A stretch of DNA of 64,000 bases from Marinomonas fungiae (GCF_001418205.1 NZ_LIQF01000004.1:1-64000); one strand, 5' to 3'; numbered from the stretch's first letter, positions 9,201 to 17,194 are shown. Numbers and translations are program-made. The notes: generated by a model from the letters alone, not told the origin.

Positions 9201-9404
9201 TAACGCGATTTGCTGTTGCAGTTGGTCGTTGCCAGTCGGCACTGAGCCAATAGCGTATTCGAGAATATTAGACAGAAAACGCGACAGCCACACCGATGCT
9301 TCGCTGCTACTCAGCGCTCGTTCGCCAACATAAAAACGCTCACGATCCAAACGCTTTTCAACTAGCTGGGTAATTAGCTGTTCATAGATACCCGTCTGCT
9401 GCAT
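6264..9404 (-). CDS. PLD domain - superfamily II helicase - DUF3427 protein
   Basis: A 1046-residue multidomain protein. A phospholipase D-like domain carries HAK at 222-224 and GSSNLSHSAL at 240-249, the HxK..N pattern of PLD nucleases. A superfamily II helicase core follows: Walker A AATGTGKT (347-354), DEVHH (442-446), TATPER (468-473) and motif VI QQLGRGLRL near 640. The last 250 or so residues match DUF3427. The architecture suggests DNA or RNA cleavage or remodelling and is common in accessory and defence loci; the biological role is not established. AAGGG lies five bases before the ATG. Operators at 9437-9481 lie in its promoter. No methyltransferase neighbour is present. Confidence 0.85.
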   Translation of the reverse strand: MQQTGIYEQLITQLVEKRLDRERFYVGERALSSSEASVWLSRFLSNILEYAIGSVPTGNDQLQQQIALSNELLLWLKERFQDDDLIEENLLSSQGKILTALYELENPIAANLKQYVENIFPLTGLTQSELFCGSNAGLSLESELKREILSADKIYWLVSFIKWAGIRIFRKELEAFTASGRELKIITTSYMGATDVKAVEYLASLPNTEVKLSYNTERERLHAKSYLFLRNTGYHTGYIGSSNLSHSALTNGLEWNLKITSQEIPHIIDKSLSTFETYWASNEFEPFNGDATSTEKLNKALRQQRVGDEHTTAHFFDITPFPHQSEILEQLAVERDIHQRFRNLVVAATGTGKTLISAFDFARFVKQKPNATFLFVAHREEILKQARAAYRGVLRDGSFGELWVGGHTPAHYRQLFVSIQTLNNQLEHLNLTPDFYDYIVIDEVHHIAANSYRAVLAYFQPSLLLGLTATPERHDGGDILADFGGVIAAEIRLPEAINRRHLSPFQYFGIDDDTDLRNIAWSRGRYDIAQLTNLYTHNQARFDKILLSLQEIVTDISQMKALAFCVSREHAKYMASQFLLKGIKADVLTSDNSAERQQKQQAIRSGQINVLCVVDIFNEGVDIPEVDTLLFLRPTESLTIFLQQLGRGLRLAEGKECCTVLDFVGNSRPEYDFANKFRALVGRSPKAISDEIKQGFPHAPLGCRIELTKRTQEMVLSNIRQATLTQNRLTAMIRQFPQHSTQPLTLANFIAQHPHIDLNELYKRGSWAELVSKAKDDVKEGSQIGEAFKIVRKAIHNRILTCDDYGYLNFLQRLCETDFSGVNVDDRRAVMCHYDFWQKPGPDLGLATLAQSIKQLSHLGVAQELADVIRWQLARIKHELVDMTELPEVPLKVHARYAREQIMVAFGATTFERQPPAREGVFVIKDDNIELLFVTLDKNEKQFSPTTMYHDYAINESLFHWQSQNSARPDRGRGLEYIQHQKIGKRLFLFVREQTKDEYGRTMGFVNYGEVAYVSHTGSQPMSITWQLQTPMPHFMWQQAAKLAVG

Positions 9405-9436
9405 AAAGTCCCTTTAACGCCTTCTCAATCAATAAT

Positions 9437-9481
9437 GGGACTATATTCCCATATCTCAGCCAAAACTAGGAATACAATCCC
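9437..9481. promoter_or_regulatory. Operator pair upstream of the helicase, same motif as 169-294
   Basis: GGGACTATATTCCC at 9437-9450 is identical to the site at 169-182. AGGAATACAATCCC at 9468-9481 is a weaker copy starting 31 bp on, the same spacing as the pairs near the left edge. On the minus strand the first site contains TATAGT, a likely -10 for the helicase gene. Confidence 0.7.
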
Positions 9482-9485
9482 ACTT

Positions 9486-10703
9486 TCACGAGTACAGCGG
9501 TATGCTTCTTAGGTGGGTCTCAATCGCTGCAATCATCGATTTAGTCAGTGGCAGGTGGGCTTTCTCTTTGGCCCATATTTCGTGAAAGCCTGCTACGGTT
9601 TCTTTCGCCGTATCCAACACTAACTTTTCTGGCAGCATGGCTTTAGCGGCTAAGTGTGATAGTTCATCCAGCGTGAAATCACTGAATTTCTTGCTACGAC
9701 TCACCTTGAGTGATGCACTGTCATCAGGGATATAGGGAATGGTGGAGACAAAGTCATAAGCCGGTGCTATCGATGCGGTGCGCTTGTCTTTGTAAATCAC
9801 AGACCAGTTCTTCAAGTGCATATCGGCATTACCAATGAGGGTATTGAACACCAATCGACGGGTAAATTCTGCAATGTCCTCGTCTTGCCCTTCTATACCG
9901 ATAACCTGAGCAATATTGCGCATACTGGCTTTTTTGTATTTATCTTGAGGATAGACGCCAAACACTTGAGCAAAGTCTTCTGTGTGTATCGCTTTACCAT
10001 CAAAACGGTCAAAGCGTTTGATCGCAAATGCACTGTCACCAAACCTGCCGATGCCATTTGGAATATTCGCTATCTGGTCGATGGGGAGTAGCTGAGTCTC
10101 TGGCACATCCATTCCCAACATTCGAGCCAATGTCATCATCGAATATTCGTTTTCTGGCACAGCGTCAAAGCGAGACGACGGCAATTTCACAATCCAAGAG
10201 CCACCTTGACCCGTAGCAGGGATCGTCAAACCACCGTGTGCCTGCTGCACCGCTGAGAACTTCAATTGCACACCGGCCAATGAAAAACGCATTGGTGCTT
10301 CAATTTTCTTTTCATCATCAATGTCTTGATGCACATTAGGCGGCAGCGCTTCACCATCCGCTGGTTCAACTGTAATCGCGCCAGCTAAATCTTGTCCTAA
10401 TACCCACAATAGAAAAAACTCCCGTGCAGGGTTTACACCAGCGCGCTCTGCTAGGTAATGACGCATGGTTTCTTCTGGCAGGAGATTGGAAAAGAATGGT
10501 GTTAATTTGGTTTGGGTAGGCTTGAAGTTGGTTAACAAGCCGCCTAGCACATCTTTAAAACCAAGCCCTAACACAGGCCGTGATTCATCATTAATGTACG
10601 AATCCATAAAGGCAAATAGCGCTCTATCATTGCCAACATTGGTGATGGTTGCGATAGGTTCGCCATAAAGCAAAACATTTAACGTAGAGACTCTATTCGT
10701 CAT
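9486..10703 (-). CDS. HipA-family kinase toxin, second copy
   Basis: A 405-residue HipA. Residues FSLAGVQLKFS (about 140-150) match the phosphorylatable activation loop of HipA, NADMHLKNW (about 292-300) is the catalytic loop and APAYDF the DFG-like metal site. The N-terminal part (LGLGFKDVLGGLL, LTPFFSNLLPEE) is the usual HipA N-1 domain. An ATG four codons earlier exists, but GGAGAGG is well placed only for the start used here. The gene overlaps the upstream antitoxin gene by 11 bases. Activity and target are inferred from the family. Confidence 0.9.
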   Translation of the reverse strand: MTNRVSTLNVLLYGEPIATITNVGNDRALFAFMDSYINDESRPVLGLGFKDVLGGLLTNFKPTQTKLTPFFSNLLPEETMRHYLAERAGVNPAREFFLLWVLGQDLAGAITVEPADGEALPPNVHQDIDDEKKIEAPMRFSLAGVQLKFSAVQQAHGGLTIPATGQGGSWIVKLPSSRFDAVPENEYSMMTLARMLGMDVPETQLLPIDQIANIPNGIGRFGDSAFAIKRFDRFDGKAIHTEDFAQVFGVYPQDKYKKASMRNIAQVIGIEGQDEDIAEFTRRLVFNTLIGNADMHLKNWSVIYKDKRTASIAPAYDFVSTIPYIPDDSASLKVSRSKKFSDFTLDELSHLAAKAMLPEKLVLDTAKETVAGFHEIWAKEKAHLPLTKSMIAAIETHLRSIPLYS

Positions 10704-11022
10704 CGTCCTCTCCATCTAACTGGTATGCAGGTGGCATTTGCTCAGCTTCATCGTTGATGCCGTTATTATTGGAAACTTGGCTACTTCGAATGATGGATTT
10801 GATGGCGGGAAAAGATTTTTTCGGCGCGACAAACAGCTCTAAGTCGAGCACACGGGCAAGCGCTATTAGGCTGGACATTCTTAGGTCGACACTACCCGAC
10901 TCAATTTTTGAAATATGGCTTTGCGGTACGCCCGAGCGAGCACTTAACTCTCTCTGGCTAAGGCCTTTACGTACCCGTGCTTCCCGAAGGCTTTCCAGTA
11001 TTTGCTCGGTAACATAGCTCAT
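10693..11022 (-). CDS. HipB-like XRE-family antitoxin, second copy
   Basis: A 109-residue protein with a clear Cro/C1-type helix-turn-helix at about residues 12-66 (GLSQRELSARSGVPQSHISKIE), followed by an acidic C-terminal tail (DGEDDDE). It is the presumed antitoxin and autorepressor for the overlapping hipA. The ATG at 11022 directly follows repeated CATATC-type sites in the promoter. It is better conserved than the first HipB-like protein of this window and probably belongs to a different lineage. Confidence 0.88.
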   Translation of the reverse strand: MSYVTEQILESLREARVRKGLSQRELSARSGVPQSHISKIESGSVDLRMSSLIALARVLDLELFVAPKKSFPAIKSIIRSSQVSNNNGINDEAEQMPPAYQLDGEDDDE

Positions 11023-11152
11023 ATTGATATACCTTAATGCATCACTTAATAGATAATATATAAAAACATATCGAAATGAATCTAATAATACAAATTTGAT
11101 TACCTATTGCATATCAAAAATAGTTTTATGATGCATAAATACATATCAAAAT
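11022..11152. promoter_or_regulatory. Repeated CATATC-type operators of hipBA, second copy
   Basis: CATATCGAAAT (11067-11077), CATATCAAAAA (11110-11120) and CATATCAAAAT (11142-11152) are direct copies spaced 43 and 32 bp. A related inverted site, ATTGATATACC, touches the hipB start at 11023. The spacings are close to whole helical turns. The stretch is very AT-rich and probably includes the hipBA promoter. Confidence 0.55.
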
Positions 11153-11381
11153 AAGTCTCCGTATTTTCTGCTTTAGAAACTGACTGCGGCAGCGAGAAAT
11201 GGCCTTACCAAAAAGTTGAGCAACTCCCATCCCCACAAACACTTTGTTCACATTTCAGCATTTGGCGTAACAATGATGGTTGTAAGTTGCAAAGCTTTCA
11301 CAAGGTGCGATGCTTGGGTGACGCTTTGAAAATCTTTCTGCTACGTTGAAATGACTTCAAACAAAAGAGTGAGGGACAGCT
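11153..11381. other. Leader region of the first small lipoprotein gene
   Basis: No gene was seen. TGCTACGTT at 11339-11347 is an extended -10-like element that also occurs as TGCTACTGTT (13379-13388) at a similar distance before the paralogous lipoprotein gene. GAGGGA before the start codon is the ribosome site. Confidence 0.35.
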
Positions 11382-11516
11382 ATGAAATTTCCAATATTAG
11401 CGATGGTAACGGCACTTTTCTTAGGCGGTTGTTCAAGTACGTGGGAAGGCGTGAAGGATGATTCGTCGGATATCTACAATGATACGAAAGAGACCATCCA
11501 TGAAGCGACTGAATAA
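11382..11516 (+). CDS. Small entericidin-like lipoprotein, copy 1
   Basis: A 44-residue lipoprotein precursor: a short basic-hydrophobic signal sequence, lipobox LGGC with C17, then a 28-residue mature part CSSTWEGVKDDSSDIYNDTK and ETIHEATE. Length and layout recall entericidin A/B lipoproteins of the envelope, but the identity is uncertain. It is 32 of 44 residues identical to the protein at 13418-13552, the other side of the SulP gene. GAGGGA sits seven bases before the ATG. A strong bidirectional terminator follows. Confidence 0.75.
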   Translation: MKFPILAMVTALFLGGCSSTWEGVKDDSSDIYNDTKETIHEATE

Positions 11517-11536
11517 ACTATCTCAGTGCCGATCTA

Positions 11537-11580
11537 AAAACAAACCCACTTTTAATCGCCATTAAAAGTGGGTTTGTTTT
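11537..11580. terminator. Bidirectional terminator with perfect 20-bp stem
   Basis: Arms 11537-11556 and 11561-11580 are perfect complements around CGCC, with A and T runs at the two ends. It serves the convergent lipoprotein (plus) and SulP (minus) genes. Confidence 0.92.
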
Positions 11581-11604
11581 ATTTAAATGCTGTGGAAGCG
11601 AGCT

Positions 11605-13260
11605 CTAACCTTTCGCTTCAATACAAGCCAAGGCTTTTTGCAACGCCTGCTCCCGCGTGGCGCAGTCGTTGTCTTCTGGGATAAAGCTCATCACGTGGAA
11701 TTTATCGAGTTGTTCGCGCGTGCGTTCATTCGGGCACAGTAGCAGCACTTCGCAGTTCACGTCGTTGGCATCTTTGATGGCGTTTTCGAGCGCTAAACCT
11801 ACGGTGACATCGATCATGGGCACGTCGCTCAAGTCCAAGATCATGACATCGTATTCATCGATGCTGGCATGTTGGCGCGAGATGGCTTTGGAGACACTAA
11901 AGATCATCGGGCCTGATAAGTAGAAGAACAGTACCTTACCCTGAGCTTGATCCAGCATGGCACGTTCATCGTCGGTTAGAGGAACGCTGTTATTATCAGA
12001 GTCACTGATGGCTTTGACATGGCGGGTTTGTTCGCGGCTCAGTTTTTCGATAATGATGATATTGGAAATAAATACGCCGAGGCCAACCGCTGCAATTAAG
12101 TCGACAAAGACCGTCAGCAGCATCACGCCATACATAATCGCCATGCCTGACAAGCTGACTTTATGGGCTCGTTGGATAAAGCTCCAGTCGAGAATGTTAA
12201 AACCCACATAGACCGCAATACCTGCCAACACAGCCATTGGGATCGGTTCCGTGAGCCCACCTGCGACCAGTACCACTAACGCTAGTACCAATGCGCGCAC
12301 AATGCCCGATACCGGAGAACGTGCGCCGACTTGGATATTAGTCACCGTGCCCATGGTCGCCCCTGCACCTGGCAAAGCGCCGAATAAACCAGAAATCATA
12401 TTCGCAAGGCCCTGACCGCGCAGTTCTTTATCGGAGTCATGTTCGGTACGCGTCAACGAGTCCCCAATCACCGCCGTTAACAAGGTATCAATACAACCCA
12501 GAGTACCCAGCACCAAGGCATCGATGATCATTTTAGTGAACATATCCGCGCTAAAGTGTGGGAACACTAACGATGGCAAGCCTGATGGGATTTCACCGAT
12601 GCGGCGAATGCTGTCGCTGTCAAAAAGGATCACGGAAATAAGTGTGATCGCGACCAGAGCCACCAATTGAGCGGGGACATATTTGCGGTACTGCTTTGGA
12701 AACAAAAACAACACCGCCAACGTCAGCACACCAAGTAACAACTCACGCCATTGTAAATTCGCTAGGGTGTCAGGAATCGCCATGAGTGTACCGGTTACGC
12801 CACCAGGCGGTGCTGGGGAACCTAACAAGGGCGATAGCTGCAAGATAATCAGGATGACGCCAATCCCTGACATAAAACCAGAGACCACACTATAGGGCAT
12901 CAAGGTGACGTATTTCCCAAGCTTGAGCCAGCCCAACAGCATCTGGAAAGCCCCTGCCATCATCACCACGGTAAATCCCATGGCCATGCCGTGCTCGGGG
13001 TATTCTGCCATCATGCTGGTCAAGATCGCCGTCATAATCACAGTCATCGGGCCGGTAGGCTCTGAAATCAGCGTCGTTGAGCCGCCAAACAAGGCGGCAA
13101 AGAAACCGACCATGATCGCACCCCAAAGACCCGCTTCCGCCCCTGCGCCAGAAGCCACACCGAAGGCAAGCGCTAGCGGTAGGGAAATAATCGCAGTGGT
13201 CACACCACCGAAGACATCACCTTTAAAATCAAATGATGAAAAACGCCGAGAATCTATCAA
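11605..13260 (-). CDS. SulP-family anion transporter with STAS domain
   Basis: A 551-residue inner-membrane transporter of the SulP/SLC26 family, which move sulfate, bicarbonate or other anions, often with sodium. About ten to twelve hydrophobic segments span residues 15-400, and the N-terminal signature GLWGAIMVGFFAALFGGS is clear. A C-terminal STAS domain (about 430-545) includes VMILDLSDVPMIDVT. The N-terminal half recalls the BicA bicarbonate transporters, but the substrate cannot be read from sequence. The start is TTG with GGGAG upstream. Two paralogous lipoprotein genes flank it on the opposite strand. Confidence 0.9.
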   Translation of the reverse strand: MIDSRRFSSFDFKGDVFGGVTTAIISLPLALAFGVASGAGAEAGLWGAIMVGFFAALFGGSTTLISEPTGPMTVIMTAILTSMMAEYPEHGMAMGFTVVMMAGAFQMLLGWLKLGKYVTLMPYSVVSGFMSGIGVILIILQLSPLLGSPAPPGGVTGTLMAIPDTLANLQWRELLLGVLTLAVLFLFPKQYRKYVPAQLVALVAITLISVILFDSDSIRRIGEIPSGLPSLVFPHFSADMFTKMIIDALVLGTLGCIDTLLTAVIGDSLTRTEHDSDKELRGQGLANMISGLFGALPGAGATMGTVTNIQVGARSPVSGIVRALVLALVVLVAGGLTEPIPMAVLAGIAVYVGFNILDWSFIQRAHKVSLSGMAIMYGVMLLTVFVDLIAAVGLGVFISNIIIIEKLSREQTRHVKAISDSDNNSVPLTDDERAMLDQAQGKVLFFYLSGPMIFSVSKAISRQHASIDEYDVMILDLSDVPMIDVTVGLALENAIKDANDVNCEVLLLCPNERTREQLDKFHVMSFIPEDNDCATREQALQKALACIEAKG

Positions 13261-13417
13261 TACCCACTCCCAAACATCGTGAGATTATTTCTAATAATGG
13301 TTCAAGTATGCGTAAAGATAACATAATAAAAACTCGCCACGCGTTTTCAAATTTTAAGTCAATTTCCGCAACACTTTTTGCTACTGTTATAAACCCCATC
13401 AGAAAAGAGGTTGCAAC

Positions 13418-13552
13418 ATGAGATTTTCATTGTTTGCGATTGTTTTTACGCTGTTACTCGGTGGCTGTTCTAGCACTTGGGAAGGGGTGAAACAAGACTC
13501 GTCTGATATTTGGAACAGCACGAAAGAAACCATTCACGATGCGACTGAGTAG
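13418..13552 (+). CDS. Small entericidin-like lipoprotein, copy 2
   Basis: A 44-residue paralogue of the protein at 11382-11516, with the same lipobox (LGGC) and a mature part differing at only four of 28 positions (D/Q, Y/W, D/S, E/D). The signal sequence is more diverged, suggesting selection on the mature peptide. AGAGG precedes the ATG. Its stop codon is only 27 bases before the hydroxylase-ligase gene, so the two are probably cotranscribed. Function unknown; entericidin-like is a size and layout comparison. Confidence 0.75.
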   Translation: MRFSLFAIVFTLLLGGCSSTWEGVKQDSSDIWNSTKETIHDATE

Positions 13553-13579
13553 TCTTTGAGCTCGGAGAGAACCTACCCT

Positions 13580-15238
13580 ATGATCGATTTTGCCCCCATT
13601 CAGAAAACGTACCCTGATACTCAGGTATTAAACGCATCGCCTTTTGTTGGTTTTCGTGATGGGGTCGTGTCGCCAGAGGAATGCGCCTATTTAATTGCCT
13701 TGGCAACGGGCAAAACACAACGAGCGAAAGTATCGCTAGACGATGACAGCGACATTATTGACGGTCGCAGTGGCAGCAATTGTTGGTTGCGTTATTCCGA
13801 GGATGAAACGGTACGCAAAATCGGTGAGCGCCTCTCGGCCATCGTTGGCATTCCGTTAGAAAATGCCGAAGCCATGCAGATCATTCATTATGGTGTCGAC
13901 CAAGAGTATCGTGCTCATTATGATGCTTACGATCTCACCAACGCTCGGGGACAACGCTGCTGTAGCTTCGGGGGGCAGCGTCTGGTGACAGCGTTGGTGT
14001 ACCTTAACGATGTGGAAAGCGGTGGCGGTACACGCTTTGATAAACTCAATGCTGAGGTACAAGCAAAGCAAGGCCGCATGGCGTTATTTAATAATGTCGT
14101 GGACGATTACAATGCTCCGCACCCAGACAGTCTACATGCTGGGACGCCCGTGATTAAAGGTGAGAAATGGGCGTTTAATATTTGGTTTCATGCCCGCCCC
14201 ATGACTGAGAAGCAGGACTTTCAACATTATCCAAAGCTGGATAAAGTCCCTGCCAAAGCCGCCCCTAGAACGACCGCGGTAACGCAGAAACCGTCCATCA
14301 TGACCAATAAGATCAATCGCGCCACCAAGCTGCTGCAACAGGCGATTGATCAGCTCGACCCTGTATTAGTGCGTAAAGCACAGCCTGTCTGTTTCACTTA
14401 TTGGGACACCTATGGCAATTCGCTGCTTGACCTCAGTGATGTCAGCGAAGGCACACGTGTCCTACGAGTAATCGACCGCACTATTGTAAACGCACTTTCG
14501 AATAAGGCAGCCTTGGCACAAGCGATCAAAGATCATCATCTGGAAGGGATTGCCCCTGCGACTTACTTCAGTATTGCAGAGGCCCTAAACCATAAAGCTG
14601 AGCCTGCTCCCCTATGGTTTATCAAAAACTGCTTTGGCACCGGTGGTCAAGGCATGTCCTGTGTGACCCATGAAGAGTTGGCCTCGGTCGAGCTACCGTC
14701 GAATTATATCGTGCAGGCAGGCGTGACCGACCTTGCACTGTTTGAGGGAAGGAAATTCACCACCCGCACCTATTGCTTGATTTGGAACCAGACGATTTAT
14801 CTCTATCAAAATGGCTTCTTGGTTGTGCATGGCCAAACATACGACCCCCATAGCACAGACTATGCCGTACAAATCGATCACGCGGGCTATCATACCGAAG
14901 ATGGGGCAGTGACAATGCGGCAGCTGCTTGACCACCCTGACTACGATCGCTATTACCCTGGCATCAAACAGCTGATTCAGAACCTCACTCCGGTGCTAGA
15001 GCCTTCTCGTTTAGCTGCCGACTCGAACCGTTATATTTTATTGGGTATCGACCTGTTGCTGCGTAACGATGGCTCTGCACAGCTAGTGGAAATCAACACG
15101 TTTCCGAACTTTATTCACACCAATGAGATTATCCAACACGTCAATATTCCGTTCTTCGCTGCGGCGCTTCGCACTATGTTAGGCGACCCAACGATGGTGC
15201 TAGAACCGATTTTGCCCTCCAACGAAGCGATGCGTTAA
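13580..15238 (+). CDS. Prolyl-4-hydroxylase-like domain fused to tubulin-tyrosine-ligase-like ATP-grasp domain
   Basis: A 552-residue two-domain protein. Residues 1-205 form a 2-oxoglutarate/Fe(II) oxygenase of the P4H type: iron ligands H113 and D115 (HYDAYD) and H186, with 2OG-binding K196 ten residues on (HAGTPVIKGEKW). A linker rich in A, P, K and T joins a TTL-like ATP-grasp domain (about 240-545) with KNCFGTGGQG near 350, RTYCLI near 396 and the metal site VEINTFPN at 503-510. TTL-type ligases attach amino acids to peptides. All key residues are present in both halves. The ATG at 13580 has GGAGAG upstream; an upstream in-frame TTG is less likely. It follows a lipoprotein gene closely. 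The substrate is unknown. Confidence 0.88.
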   Translation: MIDFAPIQKTYPDTQVLNASPFVGFRDGVVSPEECAYLIALATGKTQRAKVSLDDDSDIIDGRSGSNCWLRYSEDETVRKIGERLSAIVGIPLENAEAMQIIHYGVDQEYRAHYDAYDLTNARGQRCCSFGGQRLVTALVYLNDVESGGGTRFDKLNAEVQAKQGRMALFNNVVDDYNAPHPDSLHAGTPVIKGEKWAFNIWFHARPMTEKQDFQHYPKLDKVPAKAAPRTTAVTQKPSIMTNKINRATKLLQQAIDQLDPVLVRKAQPVCFTYWDTYGNSLLDLSDVSEGTRVLRVIDRTIVNALSNKAALAQAIKDHHLEGIAPATYFSIAEALNHKAEPAPLWFIKNCFGTGGQGMSCVTHEELASVELPSNYIVQAGVTDLALFEGRKFTTRTYCLIWNQTIYLYQNGFLVVHGQTYDPHSTDYAVQIDHAGYHTEDGAVTMRQLLDHPDYDRYYPGIKQLIQNLTPVLEPSRLAADSNRYILLGIDLLLRNDGSAQLVEINTFPNFIHTNEIIQHVNIPFFAAALRTMLGDPTMVLEPILPSNEAMR

Positions 15239-15249
15239 AGAACTGTCGC

Positions 15250-17016
15250 TTACTCGACGATCTTATCTCGGCCGGTGTTCTTCGCTTTATAAAGCTTGGC
15301 ATCAACGTCGTTAATCAGTTCGTCTAAGCTGCTCTTTACTGGCGGTTGCAGATGCGCCATACCAAAGCTTAAGGTAATGGGTAGATGATCGAGCACTGGT
15401 TGCTCGATGAGCATGTGGCGCACACTGTTTAAACGCTTCATTACACCGTCTTTGTCCATATTAACGATAATTAGCATAAACTCTTCGCCACCATAACGGG
15501 CGACAATATCGTGGGAACGAAAATGATGTTGCAGCACTCTTGCCACCCCAATTAAGGCTTGATCTCCCACGCTGTGGCCATGGGTATCGTTGACGCATTT
15601 GAAGTGGTCAATGTCACATAATACGATGCAAAACGATTGTCCGAATTGCCTTGCTTGCAGTAAAGCTTGCTCGGATAACAAATTAAAGCCTCGACGGTTA
15701 TAAAGCCCTGTGAGTTCATCGGTCGTGCTCTGCTCCAACAAAAGCTCATTCTCGTCTTTTAAATGCGAAGTACGTTGCGCCACCTTTTGCTCTAGGTTCT
15801 GCATCACATCTGACAGTTTATCAGCCATCTTTTGCAGCCCACGTCCAAGAGAATTAATCTCACGCACATTACTAAATGGTTGCGCTATCTGGCGAATTCG
15901 CTCAAGCGAGTTAGCGTTTACAGCATCGTTTAAATGCACAATCGGTCGCCCTATGTAACGCGCGATTAGAGAGCCAGCTAAGGCAATGCTTATAAAGATC
16001 ACTAACACAATAAGCATCAAAGCCTGTGAGTACTCGGTCAAAATATTCTTGTAATATGCTTCAGGAATCAACACGCCTACATACCAAGTTTGCCCATACG
16101 GTAGCTCCACCGGGCGCACATGATAAAGAAAACTTTCGCCATCCACATTGAGATGTTGCGTACCCGGTGTGAGAGATTTACCCGCTTGCACAAACACCTC
16201 ATCACTATGGCTTGTCAACGACACTCGCTTGAATGCTTCACCATCTTTGCTATAAAGCGCTTCCTGACGAGACGAAGCAATCAGATCACCATTTTGTTCA
16301 GCCAAAAACACATAAGAGTTATCAACCAAACCAATGGACTTCAAGTATTTATCCAACGCCCCCAGCGCAACGCTGGTAGCTGTGACGCCTAATAATTCAC
16401 CTTGCTTATTATAAATCGGCGCGGCAAGGCCAACTCCCAACGAAGCATAGCCATAGTAAGGGGTAATAGAACCCCATACGGTCTCTTTTGCCTGTACCGC
16501 ATCTTGGTAAAATGGCCGCGTGGTCGGATCATAATTTTTATGAACAGGCTCTGTAGTCATCGGCTGCCCGACATAGGTAATGGGATCGTAGTAGAACGCT
16601 TCTAGGCTGTAAGGCTCATTGGTGTAATTGGTAGCGATATGATGTGAGCTCCCAAAAGGATCTCGTGTGGAGTTCACATAGCGACCATCTGCAGTCGCCA
16701 TGGAAATGAATGTCATGTAAGGATACGGCAAGGCTTGTTCATAGAATCGGCCCGCCAATAAATCTAGGTTGTCTAGGTATTCCGGATGGTTTGAAATGGC
16801 ATCGCGATTGATCTCAACCATAATGTTGAGCGGCTTCATAAAGTCATTCACACGATCGTATACTCGCGTTTCAATCTCGCGCATATAATGCAAGCCAACA
16901 TTGTCCGAGACATTCGAAACAGTGACTGCAGAAAAAAAGTAAACCGTCGCACCGCCGAGGGTGGCTAAAAGCGTAAAAGGGACAACGATCAAGCTCCATA
17001 AAGAAATCTGTTTCAT
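15250..17016 (-). CDS. Membrane diguanylate cyclase with dCache sensor
   Basis: A 588-residue inner-membrane protein: transmembrane segment near residues 8-30, a periplasmic double-Cache ligand domain (about 35-325), a second transmembrane segment near 330-352, a HAMP-like linker and coiled coil, and a C-terminal GGDEF domain. The active-site loop reads GGEEF (509-513) and an inhibitory RxxD site (RSHD, 500-503) lies five residues ahead, so it should make cyclic di-GMP with product inhibition. The Cache ligand cannot be predicted. It is probably monocistronic; a minus-strand terminator ends the upstream gene at 17218-17239. Confidence 0.92.
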   Translation of the reverse strand: MKQISLWSLIVVPFTLLATLGGATVYFFSAVTVSNVSDNVGLHYMREIETRVYDRVNDFMKPLNIMVEINRDAISNHPEYLDNLDLLAGRFYEQALPYPYMTFISMATADGRYVNSTRDPFGSSHHIATNYTNEPYSLEAFYYDPITYVGQPMTTEPVHKNYDPTTRPFYQDAVQAKETVWGSITPYYGYASLGVGLAAPIYNKQGELLGVTATSVALGALDKYLKSIGLVDNSYVFLAEQNGDLIASSRQEALYSKDGEAFKRVSLTSHSDEVFVQAGKSLTPGTQHLNVDGESFLYHVRPVELPYGQTWYVGVLIPEAYYKNILTEYSQALMLIVLVIFISIALAGSLIARYIGRPIVHLNDAVNANSLERIRQIAQPFSNVREINSLGRGLQKMADKLSDVMQNLEQKVAQRTSHLKDENELLLEQSTTDELTGLYNRRGFNLLSEQALLQARQFGQSFCIVLCDIDHFKCVNDTHGHSVGDQALIGVARVLQHHFRSHDIVARYGGEEFMLIIVNMDKDGVMKRLNSVRHMLIEQPVLDHLPITLSFGMAHLQPPVKSSLDELINDVDAKLYKAKNTGRDKIVE

Positions 17017-17194
17017 ACTAGGCCACCTTTCTACGCACCATCTTTATTCCCTAAAGCAAGATGGCAAACAAACAACACACTGATACCTTACACATTATCG
17101 GCACTTTGTTTACGAATATTTATGGTCTTAACAAATCAGCACACTGTAAGCTAAGAAATGTAAGCAAACGTAATCAACCAGTACAATTACTGAG

